Below are positions 54,632 through 63,764 of a stretch of DNA of 64,000 nt, one piece after another (the first letter of the stretch is position 1; each line of letters starts with the position of its first letter). The notes beneath the pieces are model-generated. The model was not told the origin of the DNA and ran no database searches. It worked only from the letters and a program-made list of their open reading frames with translations. Position numbers and translations under genes: made by a program. The DNA is taken from the NCBI RefSeq assembly GCF_022662105.1, contig NZ_JAKMCP010000001.1, positions 496,001-560,000 on the forward strand, given 5' to 3'. The stretch is from Aestuariivivens sediminis (GTDB taxonomy: Bacteria > Bacteroidota > Bacteroidia > Flavobacteriales > Flavobacteriaceae).

Positions 54632-55741
54632 TCAGAGTTTTTTTGCTCCATAACCAATTTGGTCACAAATATAGTTTCCATTTTCGCAATATGCAACTAA
54701 TTCATTGTTAATGAATTCGAGAACTTGCTTTGTTTCATTTTCCGGGAACAACACATGCACATTGGCACCGGCATCCAGGGTAAAACACACTTTCAGCCCT
54801 GTTTTTGCCCTGAAGGACCATATGGCATTAATGATTTTTAATGTATTGGGCTTCATCAAGATGAAATAGGGCATACTGGTCATCATCATGGCATGCAAAG
54901 TTAAGGCCTCACGTTCCACGATACCGATAAAAGCTTCTAAATTTCCTTCTTTAAAAATCTTCTTTAAAGCCGTTAAGTGATAATGTGCCTGATGAAATCG
55001 CTCTTGGGCAAACGGATGATCGCGCATTAAATTATGCCCCACCGAACTACTCACTTGTTTTTCACCCTTATCGACCAGCAAAATAACATCTTGATAATTG
55101 CTAAAATTAGGGTGGACTTCAAAGGGGTATGTTACACCAAACAAATCGGAGCTTCCAACTATCTTATCATGCGTTCCCCAAACCACTAACGGCCCCTCCA
55201 CACTTCTGCAGGCACTACCCGAACCCAAACGTGCCAGAAAGGAAGCCTTTTTGAAAAAATAGGATTCATCATAGGCCCCCTGACCTCCACCCGGGGTGTC
55301 ATGCGGTGCGACTAACGTCTGTTCAATGTTCATTAAACACAGGGCCAAGGCACTCATTCCCGATGCTGATGAGGCAATCCCGGAGCTATGAGGAAATGTG
55401 TTTTGGGTTTCAATTTTAAAATGATAGTCCTTTAAGAATGGTAGATAGGCCTCTACACGATTAAAAAAGGTTTCTATTTTTGGTTTAAAGGCATCTTTTT
55501 TTTCTCCATCCAAAACCACTTCAAAAGAAAATTTACCGTCATTTTCCCTTTTTGAATATCCTAAGGTCGTTATGGTTTTACAATTACTGAGGGTAAAGCT
55601 AATGGATGGATTTTCAGGAAGTTGAGGCTCCCTTTTTCCCCAGTATTTCACCAAAGCAATATTACTAGGGGAAGACCAGGTAACCTTCCCCTCAATTTTG
55701 GCGTTTTGATAAGGTTTTGGAATGAAATCTTTAGCTCTCAT
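54632..55741 (-). CDS. mvaD: Diphosphomevalonate decarboxylase
   Basis: This 369-residue protein carries the family blocks WSSPSNIALVKYWGKR near the N-terminus, FPHSSGIASSASGMSA (phosphate loop), ARLGSGSACRSVEGP and LDAGANVHVLFPE with the catalytic Asp region. It turns diphosphomevalonate into isopentenyl diphosphate with ATP, the last step of the mevalonate pathway. Its presence with the kinase shows a mevalonate route, which is common in flavobacteria. An upstream DUF1697 gene on the same strand ends 4 bases before its start. Confidence 0.93.
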   Translation of the reverse strand: MRAKDFIPKPYQNAKIEGKVTWSSPSNIALVKYWGKREPQLPENPSISFTLSNCKTITTLGYSKRENDGKFSFEVVLDGEKKDAFKPKIETFFNRVEAYLPFLKDYHFKIETQNTFPHSSGIASSASGMSALALCLMNIEQTLVAPHDTPGGGQGAYDESYFFKKASFLARLGSGSACRSVEGPLVVWGTHDKIVGSSDLFGVTYPFEVHPNFSNYQDVILLVDKGEKQVSSSVGHNLMRDHPFAQERFHQAHYHLTALKKIFKEGNLEAFIGIVEREALTLHAMMMTSMPYFILMKPNTLKIINAIWSFRAKTGLKVCFTLDAGANVHVLFPENETKQVLEFINNELVAYCENGNYICDQIGYGAKKL

Positions 55742-55744
55742 GAC

Positions 55745-56281
55745 TTAGTTTTCTGCGGACAAAGATAATAACTTTAGCATTGTTTTATAGTTTCTAGCGG
55801 TAGCAGTAACATTTAATTTTCGTTCGAAAAAATTAGTGTTGAATTTTGACTTACCGTAGCCCAGGCTGCTGTAGAAATAAATACATTGTTCTGTAATGAC
55901 AAATCGTTCTTCAGCACTGGAAAACCTGAGCAGTTCATCCACCAAAATTTGGTCAGGTTTGTGATACAGTAATATGAAATAACTATTCGTTTTCTCATTG
56001 TCAACAAAGGGACAGGCATTAAAAATCTGATCAAGTGCCTGGGGTGTTTTGAGGAGCACAGGAACTTCAAAATGAAATTCACTTTTAATGGCGTCCTGAA
56101 TTTTAATTTTCAGTGCCTCGCTATCGTCTTCCATACATTGGAAACATACATTGCCACTTTGAATATAGGTCCTGACCTTTTGAAAACCCAGTGAAGACCA
56201 TAGTTCTCGTAAGACTGACATGGGAATTTTTTTCTGTCCGCTTACATTTATACCCCGAAGCAATGCGATGTACGTATTCAT
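55745..56281 (-). CDS. DUF1697 protein
   Basis: This 178-residue protein starts at ATG 56281, because the family begins with MNTYIALLRGINVSGQKKIP. The frame stays open 19 codons upstream, but that part has no family character. RTYIQSGNVCFQ follows as usual. The fold is a pair of alpha+beta barrels and no function is established. The stop lies 4 bases before mvaD, so the genes are co-transcribed, but a link to isoprenoids is not shown. Confidence 0.85.
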   Translation of the reverse strand: MNTYIALLRGINVSGQKKIPMSVLRELWSSLGFQKVRTYIQSGNVCFQCMEDDSEALKIKIQDAIKSEFHFEVPVLLKTPQALDQIFNACPFVDNEKTNSYFILLYHKPDQILVDELLRFSSAEERFVITEQCIYFYSSLGYGKSKFNTNFFERKLNVTATARNYKTMLKLLSLSAEN

Positions 56282-56289
56282 TAGATATG

Positions 56290-57507
56290 TTATTCTGTAT
56301 TCGAAATATGTCGTGCCGCAATATAAGCTCCGGTCCATGCGTTTTGAAAGTTGAATCCCCCCGTAACCGCATCTATATTGAGTACCTCCCCGGCAAAATA
56401 GAGGTTCTTATGCACTTTACTTTCAAACGTTTTGAAATTGATTTCCTTTAAATCAACACCCCCTGCAGTAACAAATTCCTCCTTAAAGGTACTCTTACCC
56501 TTAACCTGAAAAACGGCTTTGGTTAACTGCGCGGATAACCGTTCCAGTTGCGGTTTACTAGCATCGGCCCATATAACATGCGCCTTAATACCCGAAGCCA
56601 AAACCAACTGTTGCCATAAGCGTTTGGGAAGCCCGAACTGCGTAAATTTAATTACTTTTTTCTTTGCCATAGGGTACTTCAGTTCTTTTAAAACTTCCAA
56701 ACAATCACCATAAGGGATTTTAATAAAATTTATTTGTATTTGAAATCTATAACCCCTTTCAGCCAACTCCAGCGCTCCAAATGCGGACAACTTTAAAATA
56801 GCAGGTGCACTGAATCCTTCATGGGTAATCAGTAATGGCCCCTGGGACTCCAAATGCGTACCTAAAACCTTTATGTCTACCTCTTTGGCCACTACTCCGG
56901 GGATATCCTTAATACGTTTGTCCGTAACATTAAACGTAAACAACGATGGCACAGGTGTAACGATGGCATGTCCCAGACCCTCCAATAGGTTCCAAACTTT
57001 AATACTACTCCCGGTAGCAATGAGAATCTTATTCGCATAAAAGCTACCGTTATTGGTATCCAAACACCAGATGTTATCCCTCTTTTTTATGGATTTAAGG
57101 ACATGTTCATACTTAATGGTAATGCCGCATTTTTTTGCTTCATTTTTAAAGCAGTCGATAATGGTTTGGGAGGTATTGCTTGTTGGAAACATTCTGCCAT
57201 CGTCTTCAATCTTTAAAGTAACCCCTCTTTCCTCAAACCAGGCCACGGTATCGCCGGTCATAAATTGATGAAAAGGTCCCAATAGCTCCTTCTCACCCCT
57301 TGGATAGTTTAAAACCAATTCTTGTGGAATGAATTCTGCATGCGTCACATTACATCGCCCACCTCCTGAAATCCTCACTTTTTTCAATCCCTCTTTAGTT
57401 CGCTCCAGGATTATTACCTTTAGTTCCGGATTAAATGTTGCTATATTTATGGCAGCAAAAAAGCCAGACGCTCCTCCTCCAACAATGACCACATCAGCTT
57501 GAATCAT
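56290..57507 (-). CDS. HI0933/BaiN-family flavoprotein
   Basis: This 405-residue protein has an FAD-binding Rossmann start (ADVVIVGGGASGFFAAINIA) and the family mark RISGGGRCNVTHAEF. The C-terminal segment AGGVDLKEINFKTFESK and GEVLNIDAVTGGFNFQ closes the FAD site. The family is widespread and includes enoate-type reductases such as BaiN, but most members are uncharacterised. It overlaps the GDPD gene by 4 bases, so three minus-strand genes (TesB, GDPD and this one) form a tightly linked run. Confidence 0.9.
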   Translation of the reverse strand: MIQADVVIVGGGASGFFAAINIATFNPELKVIILERTKEGLKKVRISGGGRCNVTHAEFIPQELVLNYPRGEKELLGPFHQFMTGDTVAWFEERGVTLKIEDDGRMFPTSNTSQTIIDCFKNEAKKCGITIKYEHVLKSIKKRDNIWCLDTNNGSFYANKILIATGSSIKVWNLLEGLGHAIVTPVPSLFTFNVTDKRIKDIPGVVAKEVDIKVLGTHLESQGPLLITHEGFSAPAILKLSAFGALELAERGYRFQIQINFIKIPYGDCLEVLKELKYPMAKKKVIKFTQFGLPKRLWQQLVLASGIKAHVIWADASKPQLERLSAQLTKAVFQVKGKSTFKEEFVTAGGVDLKEINFKTFESKVHKNLYFAGEVLNIDAVTGGFNFQNAWTGAYIAARHISNTE

Positions 57508-58193
57508 AATTGATCCGGATTATCTGAAATAATACCATCCACACCATAATTTATCATCCGTTCTATAGTCTCTTTATCATTCACGGTCCACGTAATGACC
57601 TTATAGCACAAAGCCTGGGCATACTTTACATTTTCGTAGGTTAGAAGTGCAAAATTAGGATGAATGGCCACAGCATGTATGGTTTCTGCAAACTCAATAG
57701 CTTCAACAACATTGGCTTTGGTAAGTACGCCTAACGGAATAGTCTTATCCCTTTTATAAAGGTCTTCCAACTCGTGGTGTTGAAAACTGGAGACTAAAAA
57801 ATTGCTGTACTTCCACCCCTTTGTTTTTATGTAATATTGGATCGTCTCACAGGTTTTGGACGCCGTATTTTTCCCTTTCAATTCAATATTTACGACATGA
57901 TTTTTTCCAACCAGGTCTAAAACCTCATCCAATGTCGGTATGCTATACTTACCATTGACCTTCAAAAGCTTCAATTCCTTTAAAGATCGTTTACTTATTG
58001 CCCCATGACCATCCGTCATCCTGTCCAAGGTAAAATCATGAAATACCACCAATTCTCCCGATTTGCATAAATGCACATCCACTTCCACACCATCGATACC
58101 AAACCTTAAGGCCTTTTCAATGGATTCTAATGTATTTTCTGCCACATAAGCCATGGCACCGCGATGTCCCATCTTTAAAAATGCTTTATTCAT
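57504..58193 (-). CDS. Glycerophosphodiester phosphodiesterase
   Basis: This 229-residue protein is a GDPD TIM barrel. It begins with GHRGAMAYVAENT, which gives the catalytic His-Arg and Glu, and follows with GVEVDVHLCKSGELVVFHD for the metal site and second His. NIELKG is the last metal-binding block. It splits glycerophosphodiesters, the breakdown products of phospholipids, into glycerol 3-phosphate and an alcohol. No signal peptide is seen, so it acts in the cytoplasm. Its ends overlap TesB and the flavoprotein gene by 4 bases each. Confidence 0.93.
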   Translation of the reverse strand: MNKAFLKMGHRGAMAYVAENTLESIEKALRFGIDGVEVDVHLCKSGELVVFHDFTLDRMTDGHGAISKRSLKELKLLKVNGKYSIPTLDEVLDLVGKNHVVNIELKGKNTASKTCETIQYYIKTKGWKYSNFLVSSFQHHELEDLYKRDKTIPLGVLTKANVVEAIEFAETIHAVAIHPNFALLTYENVKYAQALCYKVITWTVNDKETIERMINYGVDGIISDNPDQL

Positions 58194-59059
58194 GTATTTG
58201 TTTTAGGCCGCATTAATCCTTCCTGAGCCACTGAAGCCACCAACTTACCCTCCCTTGAGAAAATATGCCCTCTTGCAAATCCTCGTGCGCCATGGGTGTT
58301 AGGTGATTCCATGGAAAACAACAGCCAATCTTCAAAATCGAAATCTCTAAAAAACCACATGGAATGGTCTAAACTCGCTGTTTGGGTGTTTCCCCAATGT
58401 GCGGTACTGGCATGCGGATTAAACGCTGAAACCAGAATATTATAATCCGAAATATACGTCAAAATCTGCTGTTTCGTTGGCAAATCCAGATGTTTTACAT
58501 CGCCTTTTAATCGGAACCAAACATCATTAAACGGAGGTAAATCCTCCCGCTTCATGGGGTTTGCAATAACCGTAGGCTTAAAATCTATCGGACGTTTAAT
58601 TTCAAAAAACGTCTTAATATTTTCGGGTAAAAAATTCTTGTATTTACGAAGAATATCGGTCCAGCTTAACAAATCTTCAGGTTGTTTTAAACCCGATTTC
58701 ATTTCTATTTGATGGCTATATCCTTCTTCGCTCTTATGAAAGGAGGCTGCTAAAATAAATATAACCTTATCTTGTTGACTGGCCGTAACACGACGTACGG
58801 AGAAACTTCCGCCATCCCTTAAAACCGTAACTTTGTAATGAATTGGGATTTCCAAATCGCCACGTTCCAGGAAATAGGCATGTAGCGAATGTAACACTCT
58901 ATTACGGGTCATGGTTCTGCAGGCAGCATTAACGGCCTGTGCCAATACCTGACCCCCAAAAACGTTAGGACTTCCAATCGTTTTACTGAACCCTACAAAT
59001 TCATTTTCGGAAGTAGGATCTAAAACCAAAAGACTAAGTAAATCGTCAACCGATGTCAT
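58190..59059 (-). CDS. tesB: Acyl-CoA thioesterase II
   Basis: This 289-residue protein has the double hot-dog fold of TesB. Visible blocks are NVFGGQVLAQAVNAAC, LHSLHAYFLERGD, the RDGGSFSVRRVTASQ segment, and the second-domain STAHWGNTQTASLDHSMWFF with the active-site Asp and Thr. It hydrolyses medium- and long-chain acyl-CoA to free acid and CoA. The gene leads the TesB-GDPD-flavoprotein run with 4-base overlaps. The 120-base gap to the divergent gene at 59180 should hold its promoter. Confidence 0.92.
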   Translation of the reverse strand: MTSVDDLLSLLVLDPTSENEFVGFSKTIGSPNVFGGQVLAQAVNAACRTMTRNRVLHSLHAYFLERGDLEIPIHYKVTVLRDGGSFSVRRVTASQQDKVIFILAASFHKSEEGYSHQIEMKSGLKQPEDLLSWTDILRKYKNFLPENIKTFFEIKRPIDFKPTVIANPMKREDLPPFNDVWFRLKGDVKHLDLPTKQQILTYISDYNILVSAFNPHASTAHWGNTQTASLDHSMWFFRDFDFEDWLLFSMESPNTHGARGFARGHIFSREGKLVASVAQEGLMRPKTNT

Positions 59060-59179
59060 ATTAGTGTTACTTTTAAACCCTAAAGCTATAAAAAACCCAT
59101 ATGGTATAGGTATATTTTGATAAATAGTTTTAAATTTTATATTAGCAACATTAAGCGCTGCATTTTATATTCTTGAGGT

Positions 59180-59989
59180 ATGTCATTTCCATCTAAATAT
59201 GTTCTTTTCATTATCCTAATGTTGTTATCATGCGATACTGGAAAATTAACCCTCATTGCTCGTTTAGACCATGCCCTGGACGAAGCTTCTGCCATAGAAA
59301 CCGTTATTGGTTCCCCCTTGCTTTGGACCATTGAAGATGCCGGCAATAAAAACCATATCTACGGTATTGATTTAAAAGGGAACATTATTAAAAATATTGA
59401 TGTACGCAATGCCAAAAATGAAGATTGGGAAGATTTAACCTCCGATCCTTTAGGCAATTTATATATTGGCGACTTTGGCAACAACAACAGGAAACGAAAG
59501 CACTTCACCATTTACAAGATATCCCATGTTAAGGACCTGGCACAAGAAACCCATGCCGAAACCATCCATTTTAAATTACCCAAAGGGATTGCATCTGAAG
59601 ATTTTGAAGCGTTTTTTCTTTTGAACCAGAACTTTTACATTTTTAGCAAGGAAAACGAAAAGAGTCTTCTTTTAAAAGTTCCCAATACCCTTGGAACGCA
59701 TATTGCCCAACTGGTAACCGATTTTAATTTAAAAGGCAAACATCATAAAATAACCTCCGCCGCAGTAAGTAGAAATGGCAAGACCATTGTGTTACTTAAT
59801 CATGATAAACTTTGGCGGCTGACCGACTTTAACACCGACAATTTTTTTGATGGAACCATTGAAGTGCTTCCCTTTGATCATAGTTCTCAAAAAGAAGGCA
59901 TTTGCTTTAAGGATGACCGCACCGTCTATATTACCGATGAATTAAATCACAGTGAAGGCGGCCGCCTTTATACTTTTGAATTACATTAA
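59180..59989 (+). CDS. Propeller-like lipoprotein of unknown function
   Basis: This 269-residue protein has a lipoprotein signal (ILMLLSC, Cys at about 18). The body has repeated strands of the form LLWTIEDAGNKNHIYGID, LGNLYIGDFGNNNR and TVYITDELNHSEGGRLYTF, which suggests a beta-propeller such as in SdiA-regulated or NHL-type proteins. No catalytic motif stands out. Its stop overlaps the stop of the large minus-strand gene by four bases, so the two genes converge. Confidence 0.8.
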   Translation: MSFPSKYVLFIILMLLSCDTGKLTLIARLDHALDEASAIETVIGSPLLWTIEDAGNKNHIYGIDLKGNIIKNIDVRNAKNEDWEDLTSDPLGNLYIGDFGNNNRKRKHFTIYKISHVKDLAQETHAETIHFKLPKGIASEDFEAFFLLNQNFYIFSKENEKSLLLKVPNTLGTHIAQLVTDFNLKGKHHKITSAAVSRNGKTIVLLNHDKLWRLTDFNTDNFFDGTIEVLPFDHSSQKEGICFKDDRTVYITDELNHSEGGRLYTFELH

Positions 59990-62900
59990 AAACTCAAACC
60001 TAACCCAAAGGAAAAGCGTAAACCTTCAACACTATTAAAGAAGTTAAACGTACCGGCCAAGGTTTCGGCAGCAGTGACCCAAAATCCACCTCCGTAATCG
60101 TTATGCCATTTATCGGAAAAATCATCCTTTAACCACACTCTACCAACATCAAATCCGCCAAAAACACCTATCTGTAATGGCAATATATTTGTTTTAAAGG
60201 ACGGGAAACTATATCTTAAATCAGCACTTCCCACGAATGCGTTTTTACCGGTAAAACGTTCGGTCCTATATCCGCGCAAACCTGTCCTTCCCCCAATATT
60301 CGCCGCTTGATAAAAAATTAAATCGTCTCCCACTCGTATTTGGGTCCTGGCATCTGTTTTTAAAACTAACTTCCCATTCTTGGTTAATGCATTATAGAAC
60401 CCCAAATTAGAATTTAAATATCCAAAGGTGGCTTTTGTATCCTTAAATTCTGTTTTTGCTCCCAGGTTTAGGGAAAAGGTCATGCCGCGCGTCGGGTTGA
60501 TGTCATTATCAAAACTCGCATACTTATATTCGGCCTCAAGGCCTCCAAAAAAACGCCGTTTATAGAAATCAGAATTACTGACAGGCATAAAATCAGTGAT
60601 GAATCGATTATCGGTATTTTCAATTTCAATGCCTTCCACAATGGTATTAAATCCAAAATTGCTTCCAAAACTTCCCTTTTTAAGGATCCCAACTTTCAGG
60701 GCATATATCCCCAACCTAACACGATTGTAGTCCAAATCCAAATCGTCATCATAATTTATGGTTTCATTGCCGTAGCCAAAGAAATTATTGGTGAAATTTT
60801 CAGAGGTAAAGGTGCCTCCAACAGTTAAATTCCAGGTATTGAAAATATTGGCAAACTCACCATTGTAGTTCAGGGAAAACCCCTTGGTTGCAAAAAAATA
60901 CCCCCCTTTGATACGATGTTGTTGCGTGAAAGGATTACGCTGAAAACCGCTTATGGTTCTAACAAATGACATTCCCAGTAAAAACCCGTCATCCGGGTTA
61001 AACCCGATGGTTGGCGCAATCACATTGGCGCGAACAATATGTTTATTAAAATCGAATAAATTAAGATTGTACACATCGGTTAACTTTATATGCGCTCCTT
61101 TGTTTTCTTTAACTGTATTGGTTTTACTTTTATGGTCGTAAATCTTTATTCGTCTTCCATTGTTCATGATATAGGTATCATTGCCTTGTCCGCCAATAAG
61201 GCGTGTAAAGATTAAATTACTTCCTTTTCCGGAAGCCTCAAAAACATCTTTATCATCCAATCCATAAATCCAGATTTCTTTGGTCTCATCTCTATTAAAC
61301 AAGCGATCTACCATGATTTCCCCTTTTTCGCCTCCAATAATTCTTGATATAATAATCCTTGTTTTATTATCGCCTTCCCTTAAAACCTCTATATAGTCAT
61401 CCTTATCCGTTCCGGTTAAAATGACCAACTCACTTAAATACTTGTAATACCGCTTGGCGATATCCAATAAATTGGTCCTACGCCCTTTTAACTTTTTCAT
61501 TATATCGGCCAGGGTTGCATCCTGTACTTCCTTAGGCACTTTTTGAAACGCCATTTCAATAACCTCATCGGTAATCTTGTCCTGCAGAAATTTTGCTTGT
61601 TCTATCCACATCTCCTCACCGGCTTGCTGTGCGAGTATCCGATCTAAACGGATCCCGGCTGCATTCATCCATTCCAGGTGATCCAATGTCTCATCATATA
61701 CTTGCAATTGTTGTGTTGCGCCAGACATATTCCGTAACACGTCAAGTAGGGCGCCATCAAAATTCGAAAATACCTGGTCACGGTCCCGGGGTATGGGACG
61801 ATAATATTGGTCTCCATTATCCTGATTGAACTGTGCCCACCGCCATTGGTCTTGATGCCTATCCCAATCGCCTAGAAGCATATCAAAAAGGCGGGCCCTG
61901 ACAAAAGCCTTTTCATCAATTTTATACTTTTCATCTTTACGGATTTTAGCAATAATATCGTGTGTGCTCTCAATATCATCGGCATAACCAAAATGACCTT
62001 CATCGGTATAATGATCTTCAGGGCGCTCTTCAATCATATATAATTCCCCTCCATATTCATCATTATATTTACCCAAATGTTTATGCTTTGGAATGTAGTA
62101 GATATGCGGGTTGGTGTGGTATATTTCGGCTGCATCAGACAAATCGGGAACAACAGTAAACGCATAGGGATGTGCTGCTGTATAAAAATCCAGAATGAGA
62201 TTTTCAACCGCGGTCTTTTCAAATTCATCCTGAATATATTTATCCTGAAACAAGACGGTTTGCAGGTATTGTGTGGCACTTTTGCGAAGTGCTCGCATAT
62301 TCAATTCTTTTCCGTCTTTTGTCTTTAATCTCAGGGATCTGGTTTGATGCCCACCGCCTTTTCGAACGACTTCCAATCCCCCGTATAAGGTATCCAAAGT
62401 AGCGACTTTAGCTTTTATTTTCGTACTGTAAACATCACGGTAATGATTCCCCCAAACCGACTCAAAAAAACCGGAGACATCGGTTTCTTCCTTCGCGTAT
62501 ATCGACACCTCTACCTCCTGTGGAAAGGTTTCCGGAAGATGGGACACATCAAACGTGTCCTCCGGGGGAAATATCTCCTTTGAAAACAATAATTGTGGTG
62601 TACCTGCCATGGCATCATAAAATCTTACCCAGCTACTGCCATCCTTAAAAATGCTAAGCTCAGCAAATCCTTGCTTTCCGGAAGCAAAATACCCATTCTT
62701 ACCCAGAGCTACTTCAGATTCTTTGGATCCCGCCCCTGAAACAATTTGTTTAACCTTTTCATTTTCTATATACTGCAAGGTATGCTCATGTCCGGAAACA
62801 AATACGACATTGTTGGCATCGTGGGTTATGGTTTCCAAACGACTCATCAGTTCGTTATAACGTTCATTATACCGATCTTGAATAGAAACGCCACCCTGTG

Positions 62901-63693
62901 TTCTTAATTGGGTTACCAATGACGCCAGACCCGGCAAAGGAATTTTTTTTTGGGTAGGATACAGTTGCTTGGATAAGGGGTATTTTCCACCATGTATGCC
63001 ATTCGTATACATGGGATGGTGCATGGCAAAAACCGTAGTTTTATTCTGAGCCTTCTTAATTTCTCCCTCTATCTCCTCAAAAAAACGCTCCCTTGTTTTT
63101 ATTTCGCAGTCATCATTAATGGTAGGGTTATGATTCCAATTTTCCAAATACCACTGGGTGTCGATAATAATAAGCTGAATGGTCTCGCTAACATCGATAC
63201 TCTCCAGGGGACAACCATTTTCCGGTAAAAACGTATTCTTGCCCAAGGCATTCTCAATATATTTTTCTTGGCGCTTTAACCCCTTTAATCCATTAGCATA
63301 CCAGTCGTGGTTTCCCGGTATAAAAATGACTTTACCTTTAAAAGGGCTTATTGATTTTATTTGGGCGTTTAAACTGTTTTCGGCATCCCCCCTGTTTTTA
63401 TGTTCCTTATTTGGTAATCCTGCAGGATAGATATTATCTCCTAAAAAAAGAACATAGTCCTTATTGGAGGCCTTATTCTTTACATGACTATTAAAGGCCT
63501 TTAATGCCAGGGACATGTTACCCCCGGAAGACAAACCGGCATCACCTATAAGATAAAAGGTTTTATCGATAGCCTTGGCGGGGAAATCATCTTTTTGGAA
63601 ATTGGGATTCGCATACTTTGGTTTGTAAGTGGCACATGCACTTAAAAACAATGCAAGCAATACTATCCCTTTATAGTTCACACTATTCATCAA
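59986..63693 (-). CDS. Metallophosphoesterase, kinase-like segment and outer-membrane barrel in one protein
   Basis: This 1235-residue lipoprotein-like protein starts with a signal (FLSACATYK). Residues 45-330 are a calcineurin-type phosphoesterase: GDAGLSSGGN, LGDNIYPAG, PGNHDWYANG, HHPMYTNG and SGHEHTL. Residues 530-700 hold a segment with MLLGDWDRHQDQWRW (Asp611-Arg-His) and PIPRDRDQVF (Asp637, Asp639), which look like the catalytic and metal sites of FAM20/HipA-type atypical kinases. From about 880 to the end is an Omp85-like barrel (GGRTGLRGYRTERF and FGGFDVGRVW), ending in Phe. It should sit in the outer membrane with the phosphoesterase on one side. The kinase reading is inferred. Confidence 0.8.
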   Translation of the reverse strand: MMNSVNYKGIVLLALFLSACATYKPKYANPNFQKDDFPAKAIDKTFYLIGDAGLSSGGNMSLALKAFNSHVKNKASNKDYVLFLGDNIYPAGLPNKEHKNRGDAENSLNAQIKSISPFKGKVIFIPGNHDWYANGLKGLKRQEKYIENALGKNTFLPENGCPLESIDVSETIQLIIIDTQWYLENWNHNPTINDDCEIKTRERFFEEIEGEIKKAQNKTTVFAMHHPMYTNGIHGGKYPLSKQLYPTQKKIPLPGLASLVTQLRTQGGVSIQDRYNERYNELMSRLETITHDANNVVFVSGHEHTLQYIENEKVKQIVSGAGSKESEVALGKNGYFASGKQGFAELSIFKDGSSWVRFYDAMAGTPQLLFSKEIFPPEDTFDVSHLPETFPQEVEVSIYAKEETDVSGFFESVWGNHYRDVYSTKIKAKVATLDTLYGGLEVVRKGGGHQTRSLRLKTKDGKELNMRALRKSATQYLQTVLFQDKYIQDEFEKTAVENLILDFYTAAHPYAFTVVPDLSDAAEIYHTNPHIYYIPKHKHLGKYNDEYGGELYMIEERPEDHYTDEGHFGYADDIESTHDIIAKIRKDEKYKIDEKAFVRARLFDMLLGDWDRHQDQWRWAQFNQDNGDQYYRPIPRDRDQVFSNFDGALLDVLRNMSGATQQLQVYDETLDHLEWMNAAGIRLDRILAQQAGEEMWIEQAKFLQDKITDEVIEMAFQKVPKEVQDATLADIMKKLKGRRTNLLDIAKRYYKYLSELVILTGTDKDDYIEVLREGDNKTRIIISRIIGGEKGEIMVDRLFNRDETKEIWIYGLDDKDVFEASGKGSNLIFTRLIGGQGNDTYIMNNGRRIKIYDHKSKTNTVKENKGAHIKLTDVYNLNLFDFNKHIVRANVIAPTIGFNPDDGFLLGMSFVRTISGFQRNPFTQQHRIKGGYFFATKGFSLNYNGEFANIFNTWNLTVGGTFTSENFTNNFFGYGNETINYDDDLDLDYNRVRLGIYALKVGILKKGSFGSNFGFNTIVEGIEIENTDNRFITDFMPVSNSDFYKRRFFGGLEAEYKYASFDNDINPTRGMTFSLNLGAKTEFKDTKATFGYLNSNLGFYNALTKNGKLVLKTDARTQIRVGDDLIFYQAANIGGRTGLRGYRTERFTGKNAFVGSADLRYSFPSFKTNILPLQIGVFGGFDVGRVWLKDDFSDKWHNDYGGGFWVTAAETLAGTFNFFNSVEGLRFSFGLGLSF

Positions 63694-63764
63694 GTTGGCT
63701 AATTGGTATTATAAATATAAGGTTAATATTTTATATGATGACCAATATTGATTTCCAAAATTCG

